This document shows positions 56,309 through 64,000 of a DNA stretch of 64,000 nucleotides, in pieces; position 1 is the stretch's first letter, and the number at the start of each line of letters is the position of its first letter. Position numbers and translations under genes: made by a program. The stretch comes from Aphelidium insulamus. Lineage: Eukaryota > Aphelidiomycota > Aphelidea > Aphelidiaceae. The DNA is taken from assembly GCA_036784855.1 (NCBI GenBank), contig JAZDSV010000004.1, forward strand, positions 434,001-498,000, in the 5' to 3' direction. The notes below the pieces were generated by a model that was not told the origin of the DNA, did no database searches, and saw only the letters and a list, made by a program, of their open reading frames with translations.

Positions 56309-57793
56309 CTAGTTGGCATACAAGTGCATTGTGGGCAGCATGTAAGTGACGGGGAAGCGGCGGTATTCACACTGCACCACCTGGACGCTGTATCCCTTGC
56401 CGCGCACCAAGTGTGCCAGAAACAGCTTGATCTCTTGGCGCAGCAGCGGGGCTCCAATACAAAGTCTGATCCCGCCGCCAAAAGGGACAAAGGTGAACGG
56501 CGACTGTTTGTCCTCTTCACGTGGGGCCAAGAAGCGCTCCGGTTCAAACTGCTCAGGCCGTGCATAGTAGCGCTCGTCGTGCATAATTTCCTTGAAGTCC
56601 AACAGGATCTGCGAGCCAGCGGGCATAAAGTGCTCATACTCCCGACCGTCCTTGTCCACTACTGGCATCTCGGTGTCGGCGGTTATCGTTCGTGGCATCC
56701 CGGCAATGGGTCCATACATGCGCAACATCTCCTTGACAAAGGCATCCAGGTACGGCAGCTTGCTTAGCACGGCATAGTCAAATTTGTCCGTGTCGGGGAA
56801 TGCGGTATTGATCTCGTCGCTGAGCTTCTGCTTGCACTCATCTGATGCCACTCCGTCCATTACGTACAGCGACGAGCACACCAGCGCCATGGAGGTGTCG
56901 TGGCCGGCAAACAGCAATCCAAACACCGTCTCCAGAATCTCTTGTTCGCTGAGAGGGTCGCCGTCATCGTCGCGCACCATCAGCAGGTTGTGCAACACGT
57001 CCTTGTACTCGACGTACGGGTCCTCGGCCAGCATGGTCATACGCTCCTGGTACATGGCACGGATGGCGTTCAGGATACGGTCACGCGCATTCATGGCTCG
57101 GCGCATCGTGGTGAATGGGAGGTTGAAGGGGAACAGTGTGCTTAGTCCACCAAACCACTCAATGTAGTCGGGAAGCATTGTAGCAAGGCGCGTGTCCGTG
57201 CGGCTATCTGCGCTAAAGATAATGCGCAGTGCAATGTCCATGGTAAATTGTTTGACGGGCAGGAATACGTCCAACGGCTTGTCGCCGCTGGTACGCGCCA
57301 CGATCTCATCCAGAAAGTCTTTGGTGGCCATCTGGATTGAATCTTGATAGCCGGTCAGAGCGCTGGGAGTGAACGCGACAGATAGACACTTTCGCAAACG
57401 GCGGTGCGCCTCGCCATGCACGCCCGCCAGTGACTTTGTGCCCAGTAGATCGAGCCAGTGCTTGGCTGGCACCAGCCATTCGACGTACTTGCGATCGCCA
57501 CGGAAAGCCCACTTCATGGCACTCGGTCCCGTGACCCAAACTTGCTTGCCAAGTACGGAGAACACACCGAATGCCGTGCCGTACTTCTCATATACCTTTT
57601 TCATGCTGGCTGGCGTGCGCAAGACCAGCATGTCAATGGTGTGGCTGAGAAAGTCGGGCAAGAACCACAGCTTCTCGCTCTTGTACTTTGGCAGGCCGTG
57701 TGCGTAGTCATTCTTGCCAGACTTGGAGTACGACACACCCAGGTACAGAGAAACTATCGACACCGCGCCGACCGCAACTTCCCACGTGGCCAT
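56309..57793 (-). CDS. cytochrome P450, CYP26/CYP120-like
   Basis: Intronless, 494 residues from the ATG at 57793; an upstream in-frame ATG at 57874 would add 27 residues ahead of the anchor. The membrane anchor is MATWEVAVGAVSIVSLYLG. Conserved parts: C-helix GVHGEAHRRLRKCLSVAF, LFPFNLPFTTMRRAMNARDR, I-helix LLFAGHDTS, ExxR in KEMLRMYGPI, PERF in QFEPERFLAP, and heme loop FVPFGGGIRLCIGAPLLRQE with the Cys ligand. The FNLP..TMRRA and HGEAHRRLRK stretches resemble clan-85 enzymes (CYP26, CYP120, CYP51 relatives), which hydroxylate retinoids or sterols. The substrate is not readable. Lack of introns is unusual for a gene this long here. Confidence 0.92.
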   Translation of the reverse strand: MATWEVAVGAVSIVSLYLGVSYSKSGKNDYAHGLPKYKSEKLWFLPDFLSHTIDMLVLRTPASMKKVYEKYGTAFGVFSVLGKQVWVTGPSAMKWAFRGDRKYVEWLVPAKHWLDLLGTKSLAGVHGEAHRRLRKCLSVAFTPSALTGYQDSIQMATKDFLDEIVARTSGDKPLDVFLPVKQFTMDIALRIIFSADSRTDTRLATMLPDYIEWFGGLSTLFPFNLPFTTMRRAMNARDRILNAIRAMYQERMTMLAEDPYVEYKDVLHNLLMVRDDDGDPLSEQEILETVFGLLFAGHDTSMALVCSSLYVMDGVASDECKQKLSDEINTAFPDTDKFDYAVLSKLPYLDAFVKEMLRMYGPIAGMPRTITADTEMPVVDKDGREYEHFMPAGSQILLDFKEIMHDERYYARPEQFEPERFLAPREEDKQSPFTFVPFGGGIRLCIGAPLLRQEIKLFLAHLVRGKGYSVQVVQCEYRRFPVTYMLPTMHLYAN

Positions 57794-57947
57794 TGTACTA
57801 ATAGGAAGAAGATAGAGAGAAGAGAGCGAACGAACGAGCGTGGGAAACGGTGTTTTGTTGTTGCTGCGCCACATCTTTAAGATAGGGAGTGTCAGTAAGG
57901 TAAGTGTTTCAACTTACTCCCTTATAATAATGATTATATATTTAGTA

Positions 57948-59769
57948 TCATCTGGCACAGTAGACTAGGACATCTCCTCGTCGCCGAGAATCATCAGTCC
58001 AGTGAGTATTCCAGATGCGGGCGCACTCGGCAAATCGCCTCTGCTCCAGCCATCGCAAGACTTCCGGGTACGTATTGACAAGATCGTCAAACATAACGAG
58101 AATCCGTTCGCCGTGCGCCACCTGCCCCGCAACGTTCACATCCATCCACGACACGGGATCACGAAAAAACACATCAGACTCGTCCATGTAGTGCGCCATA
58201 TCGTCGCGGTGCACACCCAATGGCGGTTCGCATGTGATCAGTCGAAGCCGTACATCCGGCCGGTGCACATGCGATATGTAGGGAGTCGAGTGGCACGGCA
58301 TCAGAAACGTGACGTCCAGCGGGTGGCCAGGTGTGCGCTGCCTAATCCACTGCATCACATCCACCACACCTCGCTGGTGCCAATATGTCATGTACATGCC
58401 AAACATAAGCTGCGACAAAGCTATGCCGGCCAGCAACCAGCGGTGTCTTGCGCGAGTTATTGATGTTGTTGGACTCTTATTCGACTTCAATTGTGTCACC
58501 GTGGTATACTTGCTTATCTGATCCGCGGCCAAAATCAATAGTGGTGGTAGAAGTGGGTACATGAAACGGCCTTCCTTGTGCGCGGCCAGACTGTACGGCA
58601 CGGCAGACAAAAGGATATAATGCCACAGAGAGCGTAGCGGCTGCGCATCGCAATCACCATCATCTCTGGCCACCACCACATGGCGGTACAGGGAGTGCAG
58701 GCACATGGGAAGCAGGGTGAGCAGCAGTAGCGGGACACCCTGTGAAAAGTACCAGTGCCATGCATGAGAGCCATAGAAGACGGAAATGTTTTGCGCCAAG
58801 TTCAGGCGGATAAAATTAACGGCCGTCACCGTCCACCACTCGCCATAGTACCAAGAGTCGAGACACACGCTGCCGGCATATATAGCTGGTCTGACAGTGA
58901 GATGATATGTGATGGAATGTAAGCTTTACACTTGCACAGTGATAAAAACGCGCCAGAGAATTGCCATCAGGCCGCCATTAAACCGATCGGGCATCTGCCA
59001 CAGCAGCATCAACCCCAAGACGGACCAGTTCAACGCCGCTGTGGGCCGAATAACAATCGACAGCGTGGCAAGCGCCAGAGCCAATATAAACTGGCGTCCG
59101 GTCCGCGTGTCGCCATACAACACCTGCACACGATCGCTTTTCGTAAGTGGCCAGTAGTACAGCGCTACCGTGGACAGAGCCGCCTCCACAGAGTTGCCAA
59201 ATGTGCGCGTTGAGCAGTACAAATGGAACCACGAAGTTGCAGTGAGCAGGAGCTGGCTTGTCAGAGGTGACTAGGTGCAAATACATTCTATACCGTCATG
59301 CGCGCGGTAGAGGAACCAGCCAGACGTGCAGAAAGCCGCACGGTGTAGTAGTCTGTCAGAGCGGCAAATACTGCCTGAACAATGTTGGGCGCATATCGCG
59401 ACACTAGCTGCATTGCCACGCCGTACTCCCCGCCCACACCAGGTGGCTATGAACGTCAGATGAATGAAGCCCCTTAAATAAAAGTCTAGCACCGCATACC
59501 AGTAGAGAGAGCAATAACGTGGCGACACGGTAAACGGCGGCATATATGGCAGGCAAGAGGCAGCTGCGGATGCGTGCACCGTCGCGCCACTCCCACGTCT
59601 GGTAGCCGGTGCCAAACGCCCATCGGTGTGCAATCTCCGTGGCCTGGTAGTACTCATCCGGACTGAAGAAGGTGCGGGTCAGTGCCACATTGAGCAGACG
59701 CAAAAAGAGCAGCGGCACGAATAGGCGCGTCCACGAGGTGGCCTGTTGTTGTTGCTGCTGCATGATCAT
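57948..59769 (-). CDS. PIGB: GPI mannosyltransferase 3 (PIG-B/GPI10), family GT22
   Basis: ER enzyme that adds the third, alpha-1,2 mannose to the GPI anchor. Multi-exon; polytopic. Family motifs: FFSPDEYYQATEIAHRWAFG (the luminal acid-containing loop of GT22), GYQTWEW, SIVIRPTAALNW, DSWYYGEWWTVTAVNFIRLN, GSHAWHWYFSQGVP and the C-terminal HKEGRFMYPLLPPLLIL. The last exon (to 57948) adds a luminal domain with FLMPCHSTPYISHVH and DVFFRDPVSWMDV, conserved in PIG-B. I chose the start MIMQQQQQQATSWTRLF at 59769; an in-frame ATG at 59871 would add 34 residues. Exon borders in the middle (58870-59520) were not all set. Confidence 0.92.
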
Positions 59770-60073
59770 ATGTACTGCAGAAATTGTCTGACTGGTGAGT
59801 GTTCCCTGTTCACATTCCTTCACATTCATTGGGACATTCGACCACGTAAATACTGCGATGCCAGGGAACATGTAGTATTAAATATCTCTACATATGTATA
59901 TGTACATATCCACCAAATGTTTGGTGGCCGGAACGTACGCACGTGCATAGTGTGTATGGCATATCGCGTGGAGGATGGGGAACCTTCATTCATGCTGAAC
60001 AGCGCCAGAATTTTGAGAGATCCCCGCATAGGGATCAATTAAATAGTTCCAAGTTGATTTTTTCCCATTCAAA

Positions 60074-62131
60074 ATGACACCGCTGTTGGTGATCAGCGGC
60101 TCGCAGACGGGCACGGCGCACGGAGTGGCGCGTCAAATATCGCGTGATGCTCGGCGGCGGCACATTGTGGCGCGGGTGGTGCCGACGGATTGCTTTGACG
60201 CGGTACGCATCAATGCTGAGGTGCGATAAATCATGATACATAATCACTGGATATTCAGGATGATCTGCCACGGCACAATGTGGTGGTGTTTGTGTGCGCC
60301 ACCACCGGCCAGGGTCAAGAACCAGATGGCATGCGGGTGCGGGATAGATATTATAGAATTACGCTGATATCGACGTAGACATTCTGGCGTTCTTTGCTAA
60401 GACGCAAGCTGGCCGCTGATTTCTTGAGCAGTGTACAGTTTGCAGTGGTTGGCCTGGGCGACTCTTCGTATAGCAGGTGGGTACAGCTTAATATGGTATT
60501 TCTATTCGATCTGTATGCCCTCATACGTTAGCTTCAACTTTGTGGCCAAGCGGTTGTGGCGTCGGTTGCTGCAGTTGGGTGCCCGTCCACTGGCAGACCG
60601 CGTCGACTGTGATGACCAGCATCAGTTTGGGTGTGTCTCGCTTCTTATAGTGGTTCATCCGCAGTCTGCCTTTAATGATATTCAGTCTGTATGGCGCATT
60701 GCAGCCATGGCTTGCCGACAGTTTGTGGCCAGCATTGATAACAGTCTACCCTGAGCAAATGAGTATGGACCCGCTACCCGAACACTCTCTGCTCTCTCCC
60801 ACAGTGCGCGTGGTGCCAACTGTTGATGGCAGCAAGAAAATGGAAAATTCTATTCAAATACCCAAAGGCATTTTGAATGCACGCCTGCGCCATCAGGGTC
60901 GACTCACATTACCAACGCACTTTCAAGATGTGCGACATATGGATTTCCAACTGCCAGAGGGCGCTGACCCGTACCGCCCTGCCGATGTGCTGTCTGTCTT
61001 GCCGGTAAACTCGGCAGAATCTGTTGATCAAATTATCACGGCCCTTGGCTGGGATGCGGACACGGCCAACACGACGGTCACGCTCGATAGCACGGACGGT
61101 ATGCATACTCTCAATTTAATTATCGCTTCATTGTATAGACCGGGAACTTGCCGTATATGTGCCGCGACAGACTCGGCTGAAACTGCGGTACTGCCTGCAG
61201 CACTTTGTAGACTATTCAGCCGTGCCGCGCGATCTCTACTTCTTCGAACTGCTGTCCCACTTTGTCGGCAGCCAGATGCACGCCGACAAACTGCGCCAGC
61301 TCTGCTCGCCTGCCGGCCAGGACGACCTCACGGACTACTGCTTCAGGCCGCGCCGCACCTGTCTCGAGGTGCTGCAGGATTTCGGGCCGGCCAGTGTGCC
61401 CGTGGAGTATGTGTTTGACCTGTTGCCAGAGATGCGGTGGCGGGACTTTTCCATCGCGTCCAGTCCATGTCGACAGCCAGACACGGTGTCGATCACAGTG
61501 GGTGTCGTGCACTACCGTACCGTCATGAAGACTCCTCGCATCGGCATGGGCTCTCACTGGCTGGCTGGACTTGATGGGGGTTCATCTGGTAACGATAACA
61601 TGTCGCTGAATAACTATATTAACACTTGCTGTAGTGCGCGCAATGCTGCGCCGCGGGACAATGACTCTGCCTGCAGACAGCGAGACACCGGTCATAATGA
61701 TCGCCCCCGGGCTCGGCATTGCACCCATGCGATCCCTGCTGCATGAACGAGTGGCACAGGGCGCCATAGACAACTACCTGTTCCACGGGTTCCGGTACAG
61801 CAACGCGGACCGCATCTACGGCCGAGAGTTTGACGACATGCACGCGGCCAAACAGCTACACTACATTCCCGCCAGCTCTCGGGATGATCCACTCAATACG
61901 GTGTACGTGCAGCACAGCATACGCCGACACGGTGAACTGCTGTGGACACTGGTGCATGAGCAAGACGCGTTTATTTATCTCTCTGGCAATGCCAAGCGTA
62001 TGCCGGACGATGTGGCCGATGCACTGGTTGATGTGTTTTGCAGCGGCGGCGACATGACAGTCGATGCGGGGCGCGCCTACCTGGAGCAGCTTAAGCGCGC
62101 CAAGCGGTTCCAGCAAGAGACATGGGCCTAA
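60074..62131 (+). CDS. NDOR1: NADPH-dependent diflavin oxidoreductase 1 (NDOR1/Tah18)
   Basis: FMN/FAD enzyme that passes electrons from NADPH to the Fe-S protein CIAPIN1/Dre2 at the start of cytosolic iron-sulphur assembly. The first exons are 60074-60220 and 60259-60336; several more follow. Flavodoxin part: ISGSQTGTAHGVARQI (FMN phosphate loop), CATTGQGQEPDGM, FAVVGLGDSSYS, FNFVAKRLWRRLLQLGA, CDDQHQFG. FAD and NADPH part: RLTLPTHFQDVRHMDFQL, ADVLSVLPVN, WRDFSIASSP, IMIAPGLGIAPMRSLLHER (NADPH), FHGFRYSNADRIYG, FIYLSGNAKRMPDDV and the end FQQETWA. Human NDOR1 is 597 residues; a similar length is implied. One intron interrupts the FAD domain near 61570-61630. Confidence 0.94.
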
Positions 62132-62177
62132 GAGTACTAGATAGACATGCAGTGAGTTGCTGCCACATACTTATATA

Positions 62178-63493
62178 TCATATCCTGGAGTCCCGATCGA
62201 GCAGCTTGTCCTTGAGCAGCTGCGTCTCCAGCAGCATGTCCTTGATGACATCGTGCAGGAGCCGGATGTGGGCCTCCAACTCGCCGCGGCTGCTGGTACG
62301 AATGGTGGCCACTGTTTTCGTCATGCGCGACTCGATGGATGCCGCGCTCTTGGCGCCGTCCTCTGTCGCGGATCGCCACTCTGTCTGGCACGCGGAGTCC
62401 GTGTATGTTGCTGTGGGCGGTATCTCCTCCGTCACTGCTATGGGTACTTCCACTGGTGCTTCCAGCTCGGGCACAGCGTCCGTGGCCACACCGACATCGC
62501 GCCGAGAGCATGCGGCCAGCACCGCCTGCACCGCTATCGAGAGCACCTGCCCGGCGTCTGTTTGCGTGTGACTGCTATGAGCAGCGGGTACAGCTGTTGC
62601 CTCTGCCGCCTCCAGCAGCTCCAACCTGTTCCGACCGTCTGCCAGGTCATGGTCGCGCGCGTCAATGCACTGCCGCAGCAGGCCCAGGTTAATAAGCAGC
62701 TGTTCCGCCAGCCCCTTGGTGCCCATGGGCTCATCGTTGAGACCGTCGCGCGCGTTCGCCAGCTCATTGCGCAAACTCTCCACCACCAGCCGCAGCCTGC
62801 CAATCTCGGCGTCCTTGTCCCGGGCTGCACCCCCGCCATCTACAGCAGCACTCCCAGTGCCAGCGTCGGAACAGGCCGCCGCCGCTATAATGGACTCCAG
62901 CTCGTGTTTGATGGTGAGTAGGAACGCGTCGGTGGAGCGCATGGCGTCCGCCTTGAATGCCAACAGTCTGCGCACCTCAAAGTCTTTGAGTGTCAGCTGG
63001 CGCTGCAGCGCGCGCACTTCCGTGTACAGCTCCTTGTCGTAGCGAGATGTCATGGCGGCCATTCCGCGCGTGGGCGTGGTCTTTAGGGAGTTTGAGCGGT
63101 GCAGTGTTCCAGCTGACTTTGCCGAGGCATTCCGCGCATCCACCGGAGATGTACCTGATATTCACATTAGCATAGATACATACATACAGTATGTATGTAC
63201 GTACTGCCCGACTTGCTGCTGACAATGGTCGACTGTTTCGCCGTGGCTGTGGAGCGGCCAGTGTCCACGCGTGATTGCACGCCTTTGAACTGCGCTTTGG
63301 CAGCGGACAGCGATGTCGGCGTGGATATCACGGTTGCCGTCTCTGCTGAGCTGCATTCGCTCAGTGTCAGCTTAATTGCAGTGCATAAACGCTTTACGGC
63401 AGCGCGGCCACATACCGCACAGAGTCTTTTGATTTGCGTCGGAGCGACGATGCGCTCGTCATTTCTGTGCTGTTCGCCATTGCTGGCGTCCAC
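62178..63493 (-). CDS. coiled-coil protein with two LC8-like QT motifs
   Basis: Two exons (63493-63205, 63154-62178) give 421 residues. The N-terminal 120 residues are basic and Ser/Thr-rich, with a cysteine-bearing patch (IKRLCAVCGRAAVKRLCTAI). Coiled coil begins at DKELYTEVRALQRQLTLKDF, continues through IGRLRLVVESLRNELANARD and LRQCIDARDHDLADGRNRLE, and returns at the end (LEAHIRLLHDVIKDMLLETQ). Between them lie SSHTQTDAG and DSACQTEWR, both fitting the (T/C)Q(T)(D/E) core of dynein light chain LC8 ligands. Family not recognised. It converges with NDOR1 (46 bases between stops). Confidence 0.75.
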
Positions 63494-63662
63494 GTTACAC
63501 AGCCGTCAATCTCAATCTGGCTAATCAGCGTGTGAATACATACACCACCTTCGTGCTTATGTTATGAGACACACGTGCTTATTAGGCTTCACTGTCCATA
63601 TGGACACAATTACTGCTTATTTGCGTATGCAGTACAAATCACTGGTATCCAAAATGATTGCA

Positions 63663-64000
63663 TTATATTAGGTCATCGCTTTCATCATCATGGTCATGTT
63701 CATCGTGGCTGGGCTGTGCAGCGCTAGAATGCCCGTCATTATTGTCCAGGTCACTGTCGCCCAGCTCCACGGGAACCTGTTCATCATCATCATCATCATC
63801 CCCATCTCCCAGCGGTATGAATGCCAGCTCGCCGTTATCGTCAATCAACAGGGTTGGATCACCTGTGTCATTGTCAGATGCGGCATGTTTGCCATTACCT
63901 GATCGCTTGCTACTCGGCCGGACGGCAACGCCGTGCTGCAGATTGCACTTTTGTCCACTGTCCAGTCGGGGGCACCGTTTGTGCGCATGGTACTCGATAC
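63663..64000 (-). CDS. C-terminal end of an acidic protein, cut by the window edge
   Basis: The frame is open from the right edge to the TAA at 63663 with no intron seen. It starts IEYHAHKRCPRLDSGQKC, has a basic patch (RPSSKRSGNGKH), then LLIDDNGELAFIPLGDG, an Asp run and a very acidic end (HDEHDHDDESDDLI). Too little is visible to name it. The acidic tail would suit a nuclear or chaperone-like protein, which is only inference. Confidence 0.5.
   Translation of the reverse strand, partial: IEYHAHKRCPRLDSGQKCNLQHGVAVRPSSKRSGNGKHAASDNDTGDPTLLIDDNGELAFIPLGDGDDDDDDEQVPVELGDSDLDNNDGHSSAAQPSHDEHDHDDESDDLI

Noticed and set aside
56309-59769. P450 and PIG-B as a linked pathway
   Set aside because: They act on unrelated substrates and are simply adjacent on the minus strand in a dense genome.

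Overview
The window is nuclear DNA of a eukaryotic microbe with a small, gene-dense genome. About 34 protein genes sit on both strands. Gaps between neighbouring genes are often only 20 to 110 bases, and most introns are 41 to 66 bases. The standard code fits: TAA, TAG and TGA all end recognisable genes. An intraflagellar transport gene (IFT25) shows that the lineage builds, or recently built, cilia. The mix of animal/fungal-type genes (carboxylesterase/cholinesterase family, AMMECR1, DEK, NDOR1, F-BAR) with biosynthetic genes (ketopantoate hydroxymethyltransferase, cystathionine beta-lyase) suggests a free-living or fungus-like flagellated protist, perhaps an early opisthokont. Exact placement cannot be read from the sequence. 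I saw no rRNA, tRNA, transposon, virus-derived element or CRISPR array.

Layout. 0.1-4.3 kb (minus): a possible PEX20/PEX5-like peroxisomal co-receptor, IFT25, a minisatellite and a secreted type-B carboxylesterase. 4.9-10.1 kb (plus): the mRNA 3'-end factor CPSF160/CFT1 in 13 exons. 10.1-19.7 kb: an accessory-looking stretch of small secreted proteins (10150, 11477, 15077 and a three-member family at 17322, 18317, 19258), interleaved with PanB, mitochondrial GatC and a VTT/TVP38 membrane protein. 19.7-26.1 kb (minus): a 1,352-residue coiled-coil protein, an unknown gene with an in-frame TAG, and AMMECR1. 26.6-35.6 kb (plus): EMC5, a JmjC oxygenase, another secreted protein, beta-carbonic anhydrase and an ABCG24-type transporter. 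35.7-42.1 kb (minus): the large Sec7 ARF-GEF of the BIG family. 42.6-46.1 kb (plus): DEK and cystathionine beta-lyase. 46.2-49.1 kb (minus): an F-BAR protein and a probable GPI-anchored surface protein. 49.6-51.8 kb (plus): a second coiled-coil protein. 51.9-59.8 kb (minus): P5A ATPase, a cytochrome P450 and PIG-B. 60.1-62.1 kb (plus): NDOR1. 62.2-64 kb (minus): a third coiled-coil protein and the acidic end of a gene cut by the window edge.

How the genes relate. Several serve the secretory route (BIG, EMC5, P5A ATPase, PIG-B, VTT protein), and the probable GPI-anchored protein at 48430 is a plausible client of PIG-B. GatC, PanB and possibly the 24155 gene point to mitochondria. These are mostly housekeeping neighbours by chance, not an operon.

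The most novel material is the three-gene secreted family at 17.3-19.6 kb, with TATA and CCAAT boxes near some members. Other points worth checking are a frequent use of GC-AG introns, a 52-base perfect palindrome, the in-frame TAG in the 24155 gene, and a possible secreted papain-like (NlpC/LRAT-type) protein. Exon borders were set by hand from frame, splice sites and family alignment from memory. For most genes with stated exons the joined coding length is a whole number of codons.
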